Assembly (NCBI RefSeq): GCF_016055185.1
Contig: NZ_JAECVR010000011.1
Span: forward strand, 62,001 to 126,000
Length of the DNA: 64,000 bases
DNA from: Paenactinomyces guangxiensis
Lineage (GTDB): Bacteria; Bacillota; Bacilli; Thermoactinomycetales; Thermoactinomycetaceae
Reading direction: 5' to 3'
Position numbers and translations under genes: made by a program. The notes below the pieces were generated by a model. The model was not told where the DNA came from. It ran no database searches and saw only the letters and a program-made list of their open reading frames with translations. Of the stretch, positions 1 to 8,641 are shown one piece after another (the stretch's first letter is position 1; every line of letters starts with the position of its first letter).

Positions 1-241
1 TTCACCAACAATCCCCAATGTGCGATCAAGTCTCAGTCATAGCCGTATCAAGACGATGATTATAAAACGGCTGAACAAATTCATTTTGCTTTTTCCAGAC
101 GTTTTCCACCCGGTGTAAAGAAAAAGGCATTGTCACCAGTATCTCCCGAAGGGAAACTGTGATAACAATGCCGTCGTCAACTACTGACAAAAACCTTTTT
201 CTTTTTCGCATCTTTGGGGTTTAAACCAATCTTTCAGTGTA
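1..241. other. Stretch downstream of the symporter gene, no supported gene
   Basis: This is the 3' flank of the minus-strand symporter gene. It contains an open minus-strand frame of 61 codons (211 to 26) with plausible codon use but no SD before its ATG and no family I recognise. The palindrome GGTTTAAACC lies near 218-227 and is not followed by a T tract, so no terminator for the symporter can be assigned. Confidence 0.4.
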
Positions 242-1717
242 TTACTGAACAGCCGGGTGTTCAGAAGGCTGGTCTTTTCTCAAATGAATCTCTTTATCAG
301 GTTTTAGAAGACTGAAGATAATGCCCGCGATAATCGCAATGAAAAACGTGCTTGCTCTAGACGTAATAAACGTTTCAAGCGGTGTAATGTTCCACACAAT
401 CGCACTGATAAAGCCTGTTACAATCGTTGCGATAACTCCGGCTCCTGATGTTTTTTTCCAAAAGAAGATAAGGATAACGGCTGCTGAGAACGTATTGCCG
501 ATTCCGGCCCAAGCAAAACTGACCAGTGTGTAAATTAAAGAATCAGAAGTAAGTGCTAATATGAGTCCTAAAAGACCGCCTGCAATCACAGAGATCCGCG
601 AAATTTTGACGAGTCCCTTACTGGTTAACTTGATTCCCAAAGACTTGTGTATAATGTCTTCACTGACAGAAGTTGTTATCACCATAAGCTGGGAAGAAGC
701 AGTCGACATGATCGCAGCTAAGATGGCTGAGATGAAAACACCAACAAGCCAAGTCGGCAGCAAATCAGACATCATGTGTGGCAAAATCATTTCATAATCG
801 TTTAATGTACCTTGCGGGTACAGCACCATGCCAAATATTCCAACAAGGAAAGCCCCCATGTAAACAATTAAGGTCCAGCCAATCGCAACTATTTTTGCTG
901 AATTCAATTCTTTTTCATCTTTAAGGGCCATGAATCTCGAAGACAATTGCGGCTGACCTCCCAGCCAGCCGAAGAACCATGCAAAATTGGCAAATAAAAG
1001 GAAGCCAAGCCCAACACCTGAGAGTCCGCCTGTCCAGCTGTCAGCATGATTCCCAACTTGCGCAAGCGATTCAAAGATTGAAATCTTTTCAGAGTCTATC
1101 TTTGTGAAGGCGACGATTGGAACCACAATAAAAGTAGCCATCATCAGGAAGCTTTGAACAACATCTGTCCACACAACGGACATAAATCCCCCCATGCACG
1201 AATAGGCAATGACAATAACAGCAATAATGATTGTTCCCCATGTGATATTAAAACCAGAGATTGAATATAAAGATTTTCCTGCTCCGGCAAATTGGGCCGA
1301 AATGTAAAAAATGAAAAAAGTACCTATGATCAAGCTGGATATCCAGCGGATGATGAAGTTGTGTGCCGGAAATTTAACGGCTATATAATCAGTCAGAGTG
1401 TATACATTGTATTTTTTGCGTTCATTCATAAACTGTTTCGCCAAAAATAGCCAAGAAAAAATAACACCGAAAAACATCCCGACTAAAATCCAGATCCCTG
1501 ATAAACCTGTAATGTAAATAAAACCTACAGCGCCTAAAAACATATATGCGGATTCGCCCGTAGCCCTCTCGGAAAATGCAAGAGCCCAGCCAGGCAGTTT
1601 ATTTCCGCCTAAAAAATAATCGCTATGATCTAAATCTTTTCTGGTGAAGTAAAAACCAACGCCAAGCATAGAAAGGAAGTACAGGATAATGATTGAATAA
1701 ATAATGGCTGAATCCAT
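242..1717 (-). CDS. putP: Sodium/solute symporter, proline permease (PutP) family
   Basis: A sodium:solute symporter (SSS family) of about 491 residues, the usual length, with roughly 13 hydrophobic segments. The stretch GGFMSVVWTDVVQSF near residue 205 matches the family signature, and GATGESAYMFLG near residue 55 fits the sodium/substrate site. It would carry proline or a related zwitterion across the cytoplasmic membrane with Na+. The frame opens at a TTG (1726), but the ATG at 1717 sits at a workable distance from GGAGG (1729-1733), so I chose it. It is divergent from the ATC-hydrolase/carbamoylase pair, so it could instead import a thiazoline, hydantoin or carbamoyl amino acid for them. 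Family call firm; substrate not. Confidence 0.85.
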   Translation of the reverse strand: MDSAIIYSIIILYFLSMLGVGFYFTRKDLDHSDYFLGGNKLPGWALAFSERATGESAYMFLGAVGFIYITGLSGIWILVGMFFGVIFSWLFLAKQFMNERKKYNVYTLTDYIAVKFPAHNFIIRWISSLIIGTFFIFYISAQFAGAGKSLYSISGFNITWGTIIIAVIVIAYSCMGGFMSVVWTDVVQSFLMMATFIVVPIVAFTKIDSEKISIFESLAQVGNHADSWTGGLSGVGLGFLLFANFAWFFGWLGGQPQLSSRFMALKDEKELNSAKIVAIGWTLIVYMGAFLVGIFGMVLYPQGTLNDYEMILPHMMSDLLPTWLVGVFISAILAAIMSTASSQLMVITTSVSEDIIHKSLGIKLTSKGLVKISRISVIAGGLLGLILALTSDSLIYTLVSFAWAGIGNTFSAAVILIFFWKKTSGAGVIATIVTGFISAIVWNITPLETFITSRASTFFIAIIAGIIFSLLKPDKEIHLRKDQPSEHPAVQ

Positions 1718-1770
1718 AGTAATCAATCCCTCCGAATGGGTGTCTTTACAATAACGTATAATTCCTATAT

Positions 1771-1799
1771 ACTTTAAAGGAATAAAATTTAAAAGTCAA
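1771..1799 (-). promoter_or_regulatory. Candidate sigma-A promoter of the symporter gene
   Basis: Read on the minus strand, TTGACT (1794-1799) is followed after 17 bases by TAAAGT (1771-1776). The -10 is flanked by an inverted repeat ATTCCT (1761-1766) / AGGAAT (1778-1783), which could be an operator. The site lies in the 113-bp divergent region, about 55 bases before the chosen start. Confidence 0.45.
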
Positions 1800-1830
1800 C
1801 GATAATTATATGTAGGGAGAATGATGGAAA

Positions 1831-2541
1831 ATGAGTTCACGACCATTACCTATGCCGCCGTTGTCTATGTATTCCATTACGGCTAAACTTTTTACTCATT
1901 TGCACCGCTCCATTCTTTCTGCGTTTGGAGAAGAAGGTAGAGTCTATATTCAAAAAGCGGTTGAACAATTCGGATATAAAGACCTGGATGACATTGCCAA
2001 ACGAGCATCAGCAGAAGGTGAAGAGCATGTATTAGACCAATATATACCGAAAAGTTATGATAGCAAGAATCTATATGGAAGTACTACAATTTATGGGTTA
2101 ATGGCCAAGCTATTCGCCCAAATCAGCAAGGCTGTATCTGACCGTTTTGGGGAAGAAGGAAAGAACGCCATCAGAGAAGGTGTGAGAACCTTCGGGGAAG
2201 AGAGAGGACGCGGCATTAAAGAACGGGCTGCTCATATGGGAGAAAAAAATACAATCGATCATTATTTATCAAATTATGATATGGGGCGAAGCGATTTATT
2301 TGAATATGAAAACGAGTTTAAACCCGGTGTCATCGAACAAACATTTACTAAATGCCCCTTTGGCCAGCAATGGGCGGATGACAACATGCATGAATACGGG
2401 ATTTTATACTGTGAAATGATTGATCCTGCGGTTGCCAGAGGATACAATCCTGACTTTGAAGTTGTGCACGATAAATATATTCTTAGAGAAGGAAAATGCC
2501 ATTTTGAGTTTAAGTTGGGGGATTCTGAGCAGAATGATTAA
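1831..2541 (+). CDS. L-2-amino-thiazoline-4-carboxylic acid hydrolase family protein (AtcB-like)
   Basis: 236 residues resembling the ATC hydrolase family, whose founder in Pseudomonas opens the ring of 2-amino-thiazoline-4-carboxylate to give N-carbamoyl-L-cysteine. The protein shows an internal near-duplication: FGEEGRVYIQKAVEQFG near residue 31 and FGEEGKNAIREGVRTFGEE near residue 105. A cysteine in TKCPF (about 172) and the C-terminal DFEVVHDKYILREGKCHFEF (about 209-228) are typical of the family. The ATG follows GGGAGA with about 10 bases spacing. The stop overlaps the start of the M20 gene by 8 bases, so the two are probably translationally coupled. Many members are broadly annotated and of unproven activity; the pairing with a carbamoylase gives the best support here. 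Confidence 0.75.
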   Translation: MSSRPLPMPPLSMYSITAKLFTHLHRSILSAFGEEGRVYIQKAVEQFGYKDLDDIAKRASAEGEEHVLDQYIPKSYDSKNLYGSTTIYGLMAKLFAQISKAVSDRFGEEGKNAIREGVRTFGEERGRGIKERAAHMGEKNTIDHYLSNYDMGRSDLFEYENEFKPGVIEQTFTKCPFGQQWADDNMHEYGILYCEMIDPAVARGYNPDFEVVHDKYILREGKCHFEFKLGDSEQND

Positions 2542-3748
2542 TATTGATCGCTTGTGGAACAGAATTGAACGCCTTGCTCAAATAGGCAAAACAGACAAGG
2601 GCGGAATCACCCGGCTTTCCTATACAAGAGAAGAAAGTGAAGCAAACGAGCTTGTGAAACGATTTATGGAGGAAGCAGGTCTGAACGTTTATTATGATCC
2701 TGTCGGCAATTTAATCGGCACCAGGTCCGGCACAGAAGAACTTCCTGCGATTATGCTGGGTTCTCACATTGATACAGTACCTGAAGGCGGTAAATTTGAC
2801 GGCAGTCTCGGAGTTCTGACAGCGATCGAGGCAGTTCAATCTTTGCGTGAGCACAATATTGACTGCCGTCACCCGATTCTAGTCGTTTCCTTTAAAGATG
2901 AAGAGGGTTCAAGATTCGGATTTGGGATGATAGGAAGCCGCGCTATTGCAGGCACCCTTACTCCGGCGGACTTGGAGCACAAGGACAAGCAGGGAATAAC
3001 CATTCGTGAAGCCATGCTGCAAAGCGGATTCGAACCAGACAGGTTCGGCGAGGCGAAGATCAATAATATAAAAGCATATCTGGAACTTCATATTGAGCAG
3101 GGAAAAGTATTAGAAAGTTACAATGTTGCTGTCGGAAATGTAACTGGAATTGCCGGTCCGTTATGGCTGAAGTTTAAAATACACGGAGAAGCAGAACATG
3201 CGGGCGCAACTCCGATGGGACAGCGGAAAGACGCTTTGGCCGCAGCCAGCCTCATGATTTCTAAAATAGAAAAGATCACTGAACAGTATCAACATGCAGT
3301 GGCCACGGTCGGCTCTCTTTATCTGGAACCGGGCGGAATCAATGTTATACCCGGATATGCAGAATTTACTGTTGACATACGTGATATACATGAAAACATA
3401 CGCAATCAATTAGAGCAAGAAATAAAGGAATATTCCTTGCAGGTTGCTGAAGAAAGAGATGTGGAGCTGGAAATAGAGGAACTGCAAAGAGTGGCCCCTC
3501 TTTCGTGCAGCGATGTCATACAGGAAGCGATCAAGGAAAGCATTGAGGAGTCGGGTGGCCAAATCATTTCGCTCCCAAGCGGAGCCGGCCACGATGCCAT
3601 GCAGTTTCGCCAAATCTCTACTGGCATGATCTTTGTGCGCTCTCAAGACGGCATCAGCCATAATCCAAAAGAATACACATCCAAGGATGATGTGAAACAA
3701 GGTGCTGAAGTGATGGTTAAAACACTGCTCAAGTTGGATCAAACTTAA
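2534..3748 (+). CDS. M20-family N-carbamoyl-L-amino acid amidohydrolase (AtcC / HyuC / allantoate amidohydrolase type)
   Basis: A 404-residue metal-dependent amidohydrolase of the M20 family. In order: GSHIDTVPEGGKFDGSLGVL (first metal His and bridging Asp), SFKDEEGSRFG (catalytic Glu pair), LELHIEQGKVLE (metal His), the lid-domain stretch GEAEHAGATPMGQRKDAL, and SGAGHDAMQF with the last His. This motif set is that of carbamoylases and ureidoglycolate/allantoate amidohydrolases rather than peptidases. The frame is open from 2420, but the true start is the ATG at 2534, inside the end of the upstream gene and behind a GGGGG run. With that gene it would complete thiazoline carboxylate to N-carbamoyl-cysteine to L-cysteine. 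The exact substrate is inferred. Confidence 0.82.
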   Translation: MINIDRLWNRIERLAQIGKTDKGGITRLSYTREESEANELVKRFMEEAGLNVYYDPVGNLIGTRSGTEELPAIMLGSHIDTVPEGGKFDGSLGVLTAIEAVQSLREHNIDCRHPILVVSFKDEEGSRFGFGMIGSRAIAGTLTPADLEHKDKQGITIREAMLQSGFEPDRFGEAKINNIKAYLELHIEQGKVLESYNVAVGNVTGIAGPLWLKFKIHGEAEHAGATPMGQRKDALAAASLMISKIEKITEQYQHAVATVGSLYLEPGGINVIPGYAEFTVDIRDIHENIRNQLEQEIKEYSLQVAEERDVELEIEELQRVAPLSCSDVIQEAIKESIEESGGQIISLPSGAGHDAMQFRQISTGMIFVRSQDGISHNPKEYTSKDDVKQGAEVMVKTLLKLDQT

Positions 3749-3881
3749 ACATGAACAAGCGCTAAGCGCACACGTACATCGAAACGGCGCTGTTTTTTTC
3801 CTTATCGATCGACTTAAGGTAAGCAACGGAGGGGGATCTCGACATCTTTATAGGTAATCAAAAAATGAAAAAAGGAACAGC

Positions 3882-3908
3882 CGCCTCGATCAGGAGGCGT
3901 TTTTTTTT
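3882..3908 (+). terminator. Rho-independent terminator after the amidohydrolase gene
   Basis: CGCCTC and GAGGCG form a perfect 6-bp stem with a 6-base loop, followed by nine Ts. A weaker hairpin (AGCGC 3765-3769 with GCGCT 3787-3791, then seven Ts) lies closer to the gene. The rest of 3749-4088 shows no gene. Confidence 0.85.
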
Positions 3909-4088
3909 ATTTTTGACTTGTGACAGGACTTTTATCTGGGCAAAAAAAGCTGAAAATACGCACTAAAATGAACTTAAAGTAACAGGAAGAAATTAGAGTA
4001 ACAGCTTCAATTAAAGCGAAAGTATGATGTGCTCTATCCGGGGCGACAATAACATAGAAAGATTGAAACGAAAGGTGGGGATGACTCC

Positions 4089-4505
4089 ATGTACGAAAGA
4101 ATGAGAAGGGAATTATCTTACATTCAAGGATTGGTGGAAGGAAATCAGAGCTTTCAAAACAGCACAGAATTTAAAGTGATCCAGCGTCTGGCTGAAGTGG
4201 TGGACGAGTTGATTGAAACAACACAGAAGTTGGATACTCGTCAGGCAGAACTGGAAGAATATGTGGAATCGATTGAGGAAGATCTGAATGACCTGGAACT
4301 GTTTGCATATGATGATGAGGAAGATGATGAAGAGGTATTGGAATTAACGTGTCCTGAGTGTGGAGAAGATGTACTGGTAGAGGCTGAAGATTTGGAAGAT
4401 GAATCTGTTGAACTGCTTTGTCCCAAATGCCATACCGTTTTAATCGTAGAAGATGCATCTGATCAAGAAGAAAAAGAATTGGTTAATAATGGAGAAGGAA
4501 TCTAA
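4089..4505 (+). CDS. CD1247-type N-terminal domain protein with C-terminal zinc ribbon
   Basis: A 138-residue acidic protein that commonly sits just upstream of spoIIIAA in spore formers. The first ~75 residues are helical and charged, with coiled-coil character (repeated E/L pattern, DTRQAELEEYVESIEEDL). A very acidic stretch DDEEDDEE (about 76-83) leads into a zinc ribbon with LTCPECGEDV and LLCPKCHTVL, giving two CPxC knuckles about 25 residues apart. Function unknown; databases sometimes mislabel it a regulator. A GGTGGGG SD lies just before the ATG. It has its own terminator, so it is not in the same transcript as spoIIIA unless there is read-through. Confidence 0.75.
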   Translation: MYERMRRELSYIQGLVEGNQSFQNSTEFKVIQRLAEVVDELIETTQKLDTRQAELEEYVESIEEDLNDLELFAYDDEEDDEEVLELTCPECGEDVLVEAEDLEDESVELLCPKCHTVLIVEDASDQEEKELVNNGEGI

Positions 4506-4531
4506 GAGCGGGAGAGTCACCGCTCTTTTTT
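4504..4531 (+). terminator. Terminator between the zinc-ribbon gene and spoIIIA
   Basis: AAGAGCGG pairs with CCGCTCTT around an 8-base loop and runs directly into a T tract. It overlaps the stop codon of the upstream gene and isolates spoIIIA transcription. Confidence 0.85.
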
Positions 4532-4540
4532 CAATGCTTG

Positions 4541-4568
4541 TCATATTAGGAACAAGTCTACATAAGTA
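4541..4568 (+). promoter_or_regulatory. Candidate sigma-E promoter of the spoIIIA operon
   Basis: TCATATT (4541-4547), a 13-base spacer, then CATAAGTA (4561-4568). This fits the mother-cell sigma-E pattern (kmATATT and CATAcanT) in the first half of each box. It lies just upstream of the spoIIIAA SD, where a sigma-E promoter is expected from B. subtilis biology. Assignment is by eye. Confidence 0.55.
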
Positions 4569-4604
4569 TGAGAGTAAAGAATTTATATGGACAGGAGGTG
4601 CTCC

Positions 4605-5594
4605 ATGTCGCTTAAACCGATTTATCAAATTCTTCCCTTGTCCATCCGGGAATTAATTCAATCCCTTCCCCGCACAATCCTGGGATGCTTAGAGGAAATT
4701 CGCATTAGACAAGACCGGCCGCTGGAAGTGATCACCTCGGAGCAATCCTGGTTTGTCAGCCGCAAATGCCAACTCAGTCAACAACCGAAGGATAGTATGG
4801 TTCCCGGTAAAGAAGATTGCATTAAAATGCTGAACCTGATCAGCAATCATTCCCTCTATACGATGGAAGAAGAACTGCGGCGAGGTTATGTGACGGTTGA
4901 AGGCGGACATCGCGTGGGATTGGTTGGGAAGGTAGTGGTTGACCAGGGAAAAGTAAAGCACCTCAGAGATGTGACCGGCTTTAATGTTCGCATCGCCCGT
5001 CAGGTTAAAGGAGTCGGTGAACCTCTGATTCCTTTTCTCATTCATAAAGGGCAAGTGGAAAATGTGCTGATCGTCTCCCCGCCCCAATGCGGGAAAACGA
5101 CCCTGATTCGTGACCTGGCCCGCCTGGCCAGCACAGGTGGAGAGAAATTCCATTCATGCAAAGTGGGGATCGTTGATGAACGGTCAGAAATTGCCGGTTG
5201 TGTGGACGGGGTACCCCAACACGATGTGGGACCGAGAACGGATGTTTTGGATGCCTGCCCGAAAGCGGAAGGAATGATGATGCTTATCCGCTCCATGTCA
5301 CCGGAGATTTTGGTTGTCGATGAAATTGGCCGGAAAGAAGACAGTGAGGCTGTTCACGAAGCAGTTCACGCCGGAGTTCATCTGTTTACTACCGCACACG
5401 GTCAAACGGTGGACGAGATTTGCCGTCGTCCGACTTTGGCCGAATTGGTGAAAGAAGGAGTTTTTTCCCGTGTGATTTTATTGAGCCGTCGCCAGGGGCC
5501 CGGAACTGTAGAAGCAATCTACGACCAACTGTTACAGCCCCTGGAACCGGCCAGCGAACTGTTCCGTTCCAAGGTGGTTCGAACCTTATGCTAA
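4605..5594 (+). CDS. spoIIIAA: Stage III sporulation protein AA (secretion-type ATPase)
   Basis: 329 residues. SpoIIIAA is the mother-cell ATPase of the SpoIIIA-SpoIIQ channel that links mother cell and forespore and keeps sigma-G active late. A P-loop (PPQCGKTTLIRDLAR, about residues 158-172) and a Walker B/Glu pair (LVVDEIGRKED, about 236) mark the type II/IV secretion ATPase fold. The frame is open upstream, but AGGAGGTG at about 4590-4597 picks the ATG at 4605. It is first of eight tightly packed genes and overlaps spoIIIAB by 7 bases. Confidence 0.96.
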   Translation: MSLKPIYQILPLSIRELIQSLPRTILGCLEEIRIRQDRPLEVITSEQSWFVSRKCQLSQQPKDSMVPGKEDCIKMLNLISNHSLYTMEEELRRGYVTVEGGHRVGLVGKVVVDQGKVKHLRDVTGFNVRIARQVKGVGEPLIPFLIHKGQVENVLIVSPPQCGKTTLIRDLARLASTGGEKFHSCKVGIVDERSEIAGCVDGVPQHDVGPRTDVLDACPKAEGMMMLIRSMSPEILVVDEIGRKEDSEAVHEAVHAGVHLFTTAHGQTVDEICRRPTLAELVKEGVFSRVILLSRRQGPGTVEAIYDQLLQPLEPASELFRSKVVRTLC

Positions 5595-6106
5595 AGTTGT
5601 TGGGAGCTTGTTTGATCCTTACCGCTTGTACCTGGATTGGTTTTCAGATGGCAAGACATGTCGCGGATCGCCCAAGACAAATTAGACAACTGCGGTCGGC
5701 TCTCTCCTATCTTGAAACGGAGATAGGATACGGAACAAGACCACTTATTCAAGCTTGCCGGCAAATTGCTTCACAGGAACTGGGACCCGTCTCCCGCTTA
5801 TTTGCAACAAGTGCCAAAAATCTTGCTCAGATGGATGGTGCCTCCACGTTTGAATGTTTTGAAAGAGCGATTGAACTGGAGTGGAAAAATAACGCTCTCG
5901 GGAGATCAGAACAGGCAATCATGTTGAATTTAAGCCGGACATTGGGGATTTCCGACCGGGAGGATCAACTTCATCACCTTGCGCTTGCGAATTCCAACCT
6001 GAAAGTAGAGGAAATGAAAGCGCGGGAAGAACAAGAGCGGTACGAGAAGATGTACAAGACGGTTGGGATCCTCGCCGGGGCGCTGATTGTGATTTTAATG
6101 TATTGA
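5588..6106 (+). CDS. spoIIIAB: Stage III sporulation protein AB
   Basis: 172 residues, with an N-terminal membrane segment (MLKLLGACLILTACTWIGF) and a short hydrophobic C-terminal segment (VGILAGALIVILMY). Related to GspF-type platform proteins; it sits in the mother-cell membrane and is thought to work with the SpoIIIAA ATPase. The open frame begins far upstream inside spoIIIAA, but AGGTGG just before 5588 and the ATG overlapping the spoIIIAA stop give the start. Confidence 0.95.
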   Translation: MLKLLGACLILTACTWIGFQMARHVADRPRQIRQLRSALSYLETEIGYGTRPLIQACRQIASQELGPVSRLFATSAKNLAQMDGASTFECFERAIELEWKNNALGRSEQAIMLNLSRTLGISDREDQLHHLALANSNLKVEEMKAREEQERYEKMYKTVGILAGALIVILMY

Positions 6107-6142
6107 CGAAGGGAAAGCTGATAGGCGGATGGGGGGGGTATT

Positions 6143-6349
6143 ATGCCATACCACTTGGACTCTGTATTCCAAATTGCCGGAATTGGAATTATTGTCGCCA
6201 TGATTCACACGGTTTTGAAACAGATGGGAAAAGAAGATTTTGCTCACTGGGTTACTTTGTTTGGATTTGGAGTCGTCTTATTTATGGTCGCGATGCTGAT
6301 TCGGGACTTGTTTCAGACCATTAAAAATGTGTTTTTATTTGGCACCTAA
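6143..6349 (+). CDS. spoIIIAC: Stage III sporulation protein AC
   Basis: 68 residues, two membrane helices (FQIAGIGIIVAMIHTVLKQM and WVTLFGFGVVLFMVAMLI), the size and pattern of SpoIIIAC. It is an inner-membrane subunit of the feeding-tube channel, related to SpoIIIAD. A run of Gs (about 6130-6137) acts as SD before the ATG. Confidence 0.95.
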   Translation: MPYHLDSVFQIAGIGIIVAMIHTVLKQMGKEDFAHWVTLFGFGVVLFMVAMLIRDLFQTIKNVFLFGT

Positions 6350-6364
6350 TAGGGGGCGGTCCGC

Positions 6365-6754
6365 TTGGAAATCATCCAGGTGGTGGGTCTCGGCCTTGTC
6401 GCCACTTTTCTCATTCTGGTGATCAAAGAACAAAAGCCGGTATTCGCTTTTTTGCTGGCTGCCTTCGTCGGGATTATGATTTTTATTTCCCTGGCAGGGA
6501 AGATCGCGGAAGTGATCGGTGTCCTACAAAATCTGGCTGCGCAAGCGCGGGTAAATAATCTGTTTTTGGAAACGATTTTAAAAATTATCGGAATTGCCTA
6601 CATTGCCGAATTTGGAGCACAGGTAACCCGGGATGCGGGACAAGGCTCCATCGCCTCCAAAATAGAGCTGACCGGAAAAATTTTGATCATGGTGATGGCA
6701 ATTCCTATCATCACAGTGATTATTGAAACGGTTGTCCAAATTCTGCCGGCGTGA
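6365..6754 (+). CDS. spoIIIAD: Stage III sporulation protein AD
   Basis: 129 residues with several membrane helices; its first part (EIIQVVGLGLVATFLILVI) resembles SpoIIIAC in arrangement, as known for this pair. It starts with TTG at 6365 behind GGGGCGG. Channel membrane component in the mother cell. Confidence 0.95.
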   Translation: MEIIQVVGLGLVATFLILVIKEQKPVFAFLLAAFVGIMIFISLAGKIAEVIGVLQNLAAQARVNNLFLETILKIIGIAYIAEFGAQVTRDAGQGSIASKIELTGKILIMVMAIPIITVIIETVVQILPA

Positions 6755-6757
6755 GGA

Positions 6758-7957
6758 ATGAATGGAATGCTGCGAACCAAATGGATCCTGCCCATCATCA
6801 TTTTTATATTGTTACAAATGCCGCAAGCTGTTTTTGCCGTGGGCGATGAACAGGGGACACCTGTCACCGATCAACTGGTTCGCTCCCAATTAAATGAGTT
6901 GCAGACAGAAGAAGTGGAATCTTTTTGGAAGCTGTTGCAGACAGAATATGGACGCTACTTTAACGGGCGGAATGCACCCGGTCTTTTTGATCTCCTGCTT
7001 TCAGGCAATAAGGAACTGGAAACGAAAGATGTATTGACTGCTCTTCTGCGTTATTTTTTTCATGAAGTTTTATACAACGGCAAACTATTAGGAACCATCA
7101 TTGTATTAACTGTTTTCAGCATGATTTTGCAAACGCTGCAAACTGCGTTTGAGAACAACCAGGTAAGCCGAGTGGCTTATTCCATCGTCTTTATGGTGAT
7201 CATTATTTTAGCGGTAGATAGTTTCTCCGTTGCCGTTGATGCCGCAAAAACAGCAATTGAGCGGATGATTGATTTCATGCTCGCTCTGATCCCGCTCTTG
7301 CTCACTTTGCTGGCAACGATGGGAAATCTGGGATCAGTCACATTATTTCACCCACTCATCATATTTATGATTCATATTATTGGGACATTTATTTATACAA
7401 TTGTTTTTCCCCTGCTCTTTTTTGCCACGATTCTCAGCGTTGTCAGCACTCTGTCGGAAAAATACAAGGTAAATCAGCTAGCAGGGCTGATGAGAAAGGT
7501 GAGTGTAGGGATTCTCGGCGGTTTGTTGACGATCTTTCTGGGGGTTATCTCTGTACAGGGGGCGACTACAGCGGTCACGGACGGAGTAACGATCCGTACG
7601 GCCAAGTACATCACTGGAAACTTTATTCCTGTGATCGGGGGAACCATCTCAGAAGCAGCCGATACAGTTGTGGGAGCCTCACTGTTAGTCAAAAACACGG
7701 TTGGACTGGCCGGAGTTATTATCCTGCTTATGGTTTGTTCGTTTCCGGCTTTAAAGATTCTCTCCCTTGCATTTATCTATAATTTTTCTGCCGCAATCAT
7801 GCAGCCATTGGGCAACAGTCCCATCATCGAGAGCCTGAGTACCATCGGCCGGACACTGATCTACATCTTTGCGGCACTGGCTACAGTCGGACTGATGTTC
7901 TTCCTGGCGATTACAATTATTGTCGCATCAGGAAATATCTCTGTGATGATGAGGTAG
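6758..7957 (+). CDS. spoIIIAE: Stage III sporulation protein AE
   Basis: 399 residues: a signal-like N-terminus (WILPIIIFILLQMPQAVFA), a soluble stretch of ~75 residues, then about seven to eight membrane helices to the C-terminus. This is the large polytopic membrane subunit of the SpoIIIA complex. Two ATGs (6758 and 6767) lie behind GTGAGG; the start could be either. It follows spoIIIAD after 3 bases. Confidence 0.95.
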   Translation: MNGMLRTKWILPIIIFILLQMPQAVFAVGDEQGTPVTDQLVRSQLNELQTEEVESFWKLLQTEYGRYFNGRNAPGLFDLLLSGNKELETKDVLTALLRYFFHEVLYNGKLLGTIIVLTVFSMILQTLQTAFENNQVSRVAYSIVFMVIIILAVDSFSVAVDAAKTAIERMIDFMLALIPLLLTLLATMGNLGSVTLFHPLIIFMIHIIGTFIYTIVFPLLFFATILSVVSTLSEKYKVNQLAGLMRKVSVGILGGLLTIFLGVISVQGATTAVTDGVTIRTAKYITGNFIPVIGGTISEAADTVVGASLLVKNTVGLAGVIILLMVCSFPALKILSLAFIYNFSAAIMQPLGNSPIIESLSTIGRTLIYIFAALATVGLMFFLAITIIVASGNISVMMR

Positions 7958-7969
7958 GTGAGAAACTTG

Positions 7970-8623
7970 ATGGAATGGCTTGGCGATTGGCTAAAACAAA
8001 TTGTTTTACTGGTGTTGGTGGCAACCTTTATTGATCTGATGTTGCCCAACAATGCCATGGAGAGATATGTCAAGTTAGTGATGGGTCTCCTGATCATCTT
8101 AGCCATTCTCTCTCCTATCTTCCAGTTTTTAAAAAAAGATGTTGATCTTTCAACCTTAGCTTTTACGCCTGACTCATCAGCGTCCGGGAAGATGGAACCC
8201 ATTAACCGGATCAAGGCAGAGAGCGAAAAGTTGAAGCAGACACAAAGCCGTCTCGTTCAACAACAAACGGAAAAAACGATGGAGCAAATGATTGAGAGAC
8301 AGGTGACTAAAAAATTTCCGGTGGAGGTGATGGAGGCGAGAGTGGCAACCCGACTGACTTCCGAGCAGGTCCCCCACATCACACAGGTGCAACTGGTAGC
8401 AAGGATGAAAGAGCCCGGTTCCTCCCGGGAGCCTGATGACATCAAGCCGATTCAGCCTGTGGAACAGGTCCGTGTTGACACGGTTACCAGCGGCCCGGTT
8501 GCTGTTCAATCGGCTCCTGCGGCGGAGACAACGGGGCTGACTCGTCGCATTATCGACTATTTAAAGCAGACTTGGGATCTCACTCCTGAACAAGTTCAGG
8601 TCAGTGTTGAACCAACCATGTAG
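7970..8623 (+). CDS. spoIIIAF: Stage III sporulation protein AF
   Basis: 217 residues. Two N-terminal membrane helices (LKQIVLLVLVATFIDLMLP and YVKLVMGLLIILAILSPIF) are followed by a soluble domain, as in SpoIIIAF, which has a ring-building fold. An in-frame GTG at 7958 directly follows the spoIIIAE stop, but AGGTGAG (7956-7962) is correctly spaced only for the ATG at 7970, so I start there. The C-terminus (LTPEQVQVSVEPTM) is typical. Confidence 0.93.
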   Translation: MEWLGDWLKQIVLLVLVATFIDLMLPNNAMERYVKLVMGLLIILAILSPIFQFLKKDVDLSTLAFTPDSSASGKMEPINRIKAESEKLKQTQSRLVQQQTEKTMEQMIERQVTKKFPVEVMEARVATRLTSEQVPHITQVQLVARMKEPGSSREPDDIKPIQPVEQVRVDTVTSGPVAVQSAPAAETTGLTRRIIDYLKQTWDLTPEQVQVSVEPTM

Positions 8624-8641
8624 GGATGGAGGTGAATAAAG

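Noticed and set aside
26-211. 61-codon minus-strand frame downstream of putP
   Set aside because: No SD before the ATG and no recognisable family; codon use is plausible, so it is only noted as an open frame.
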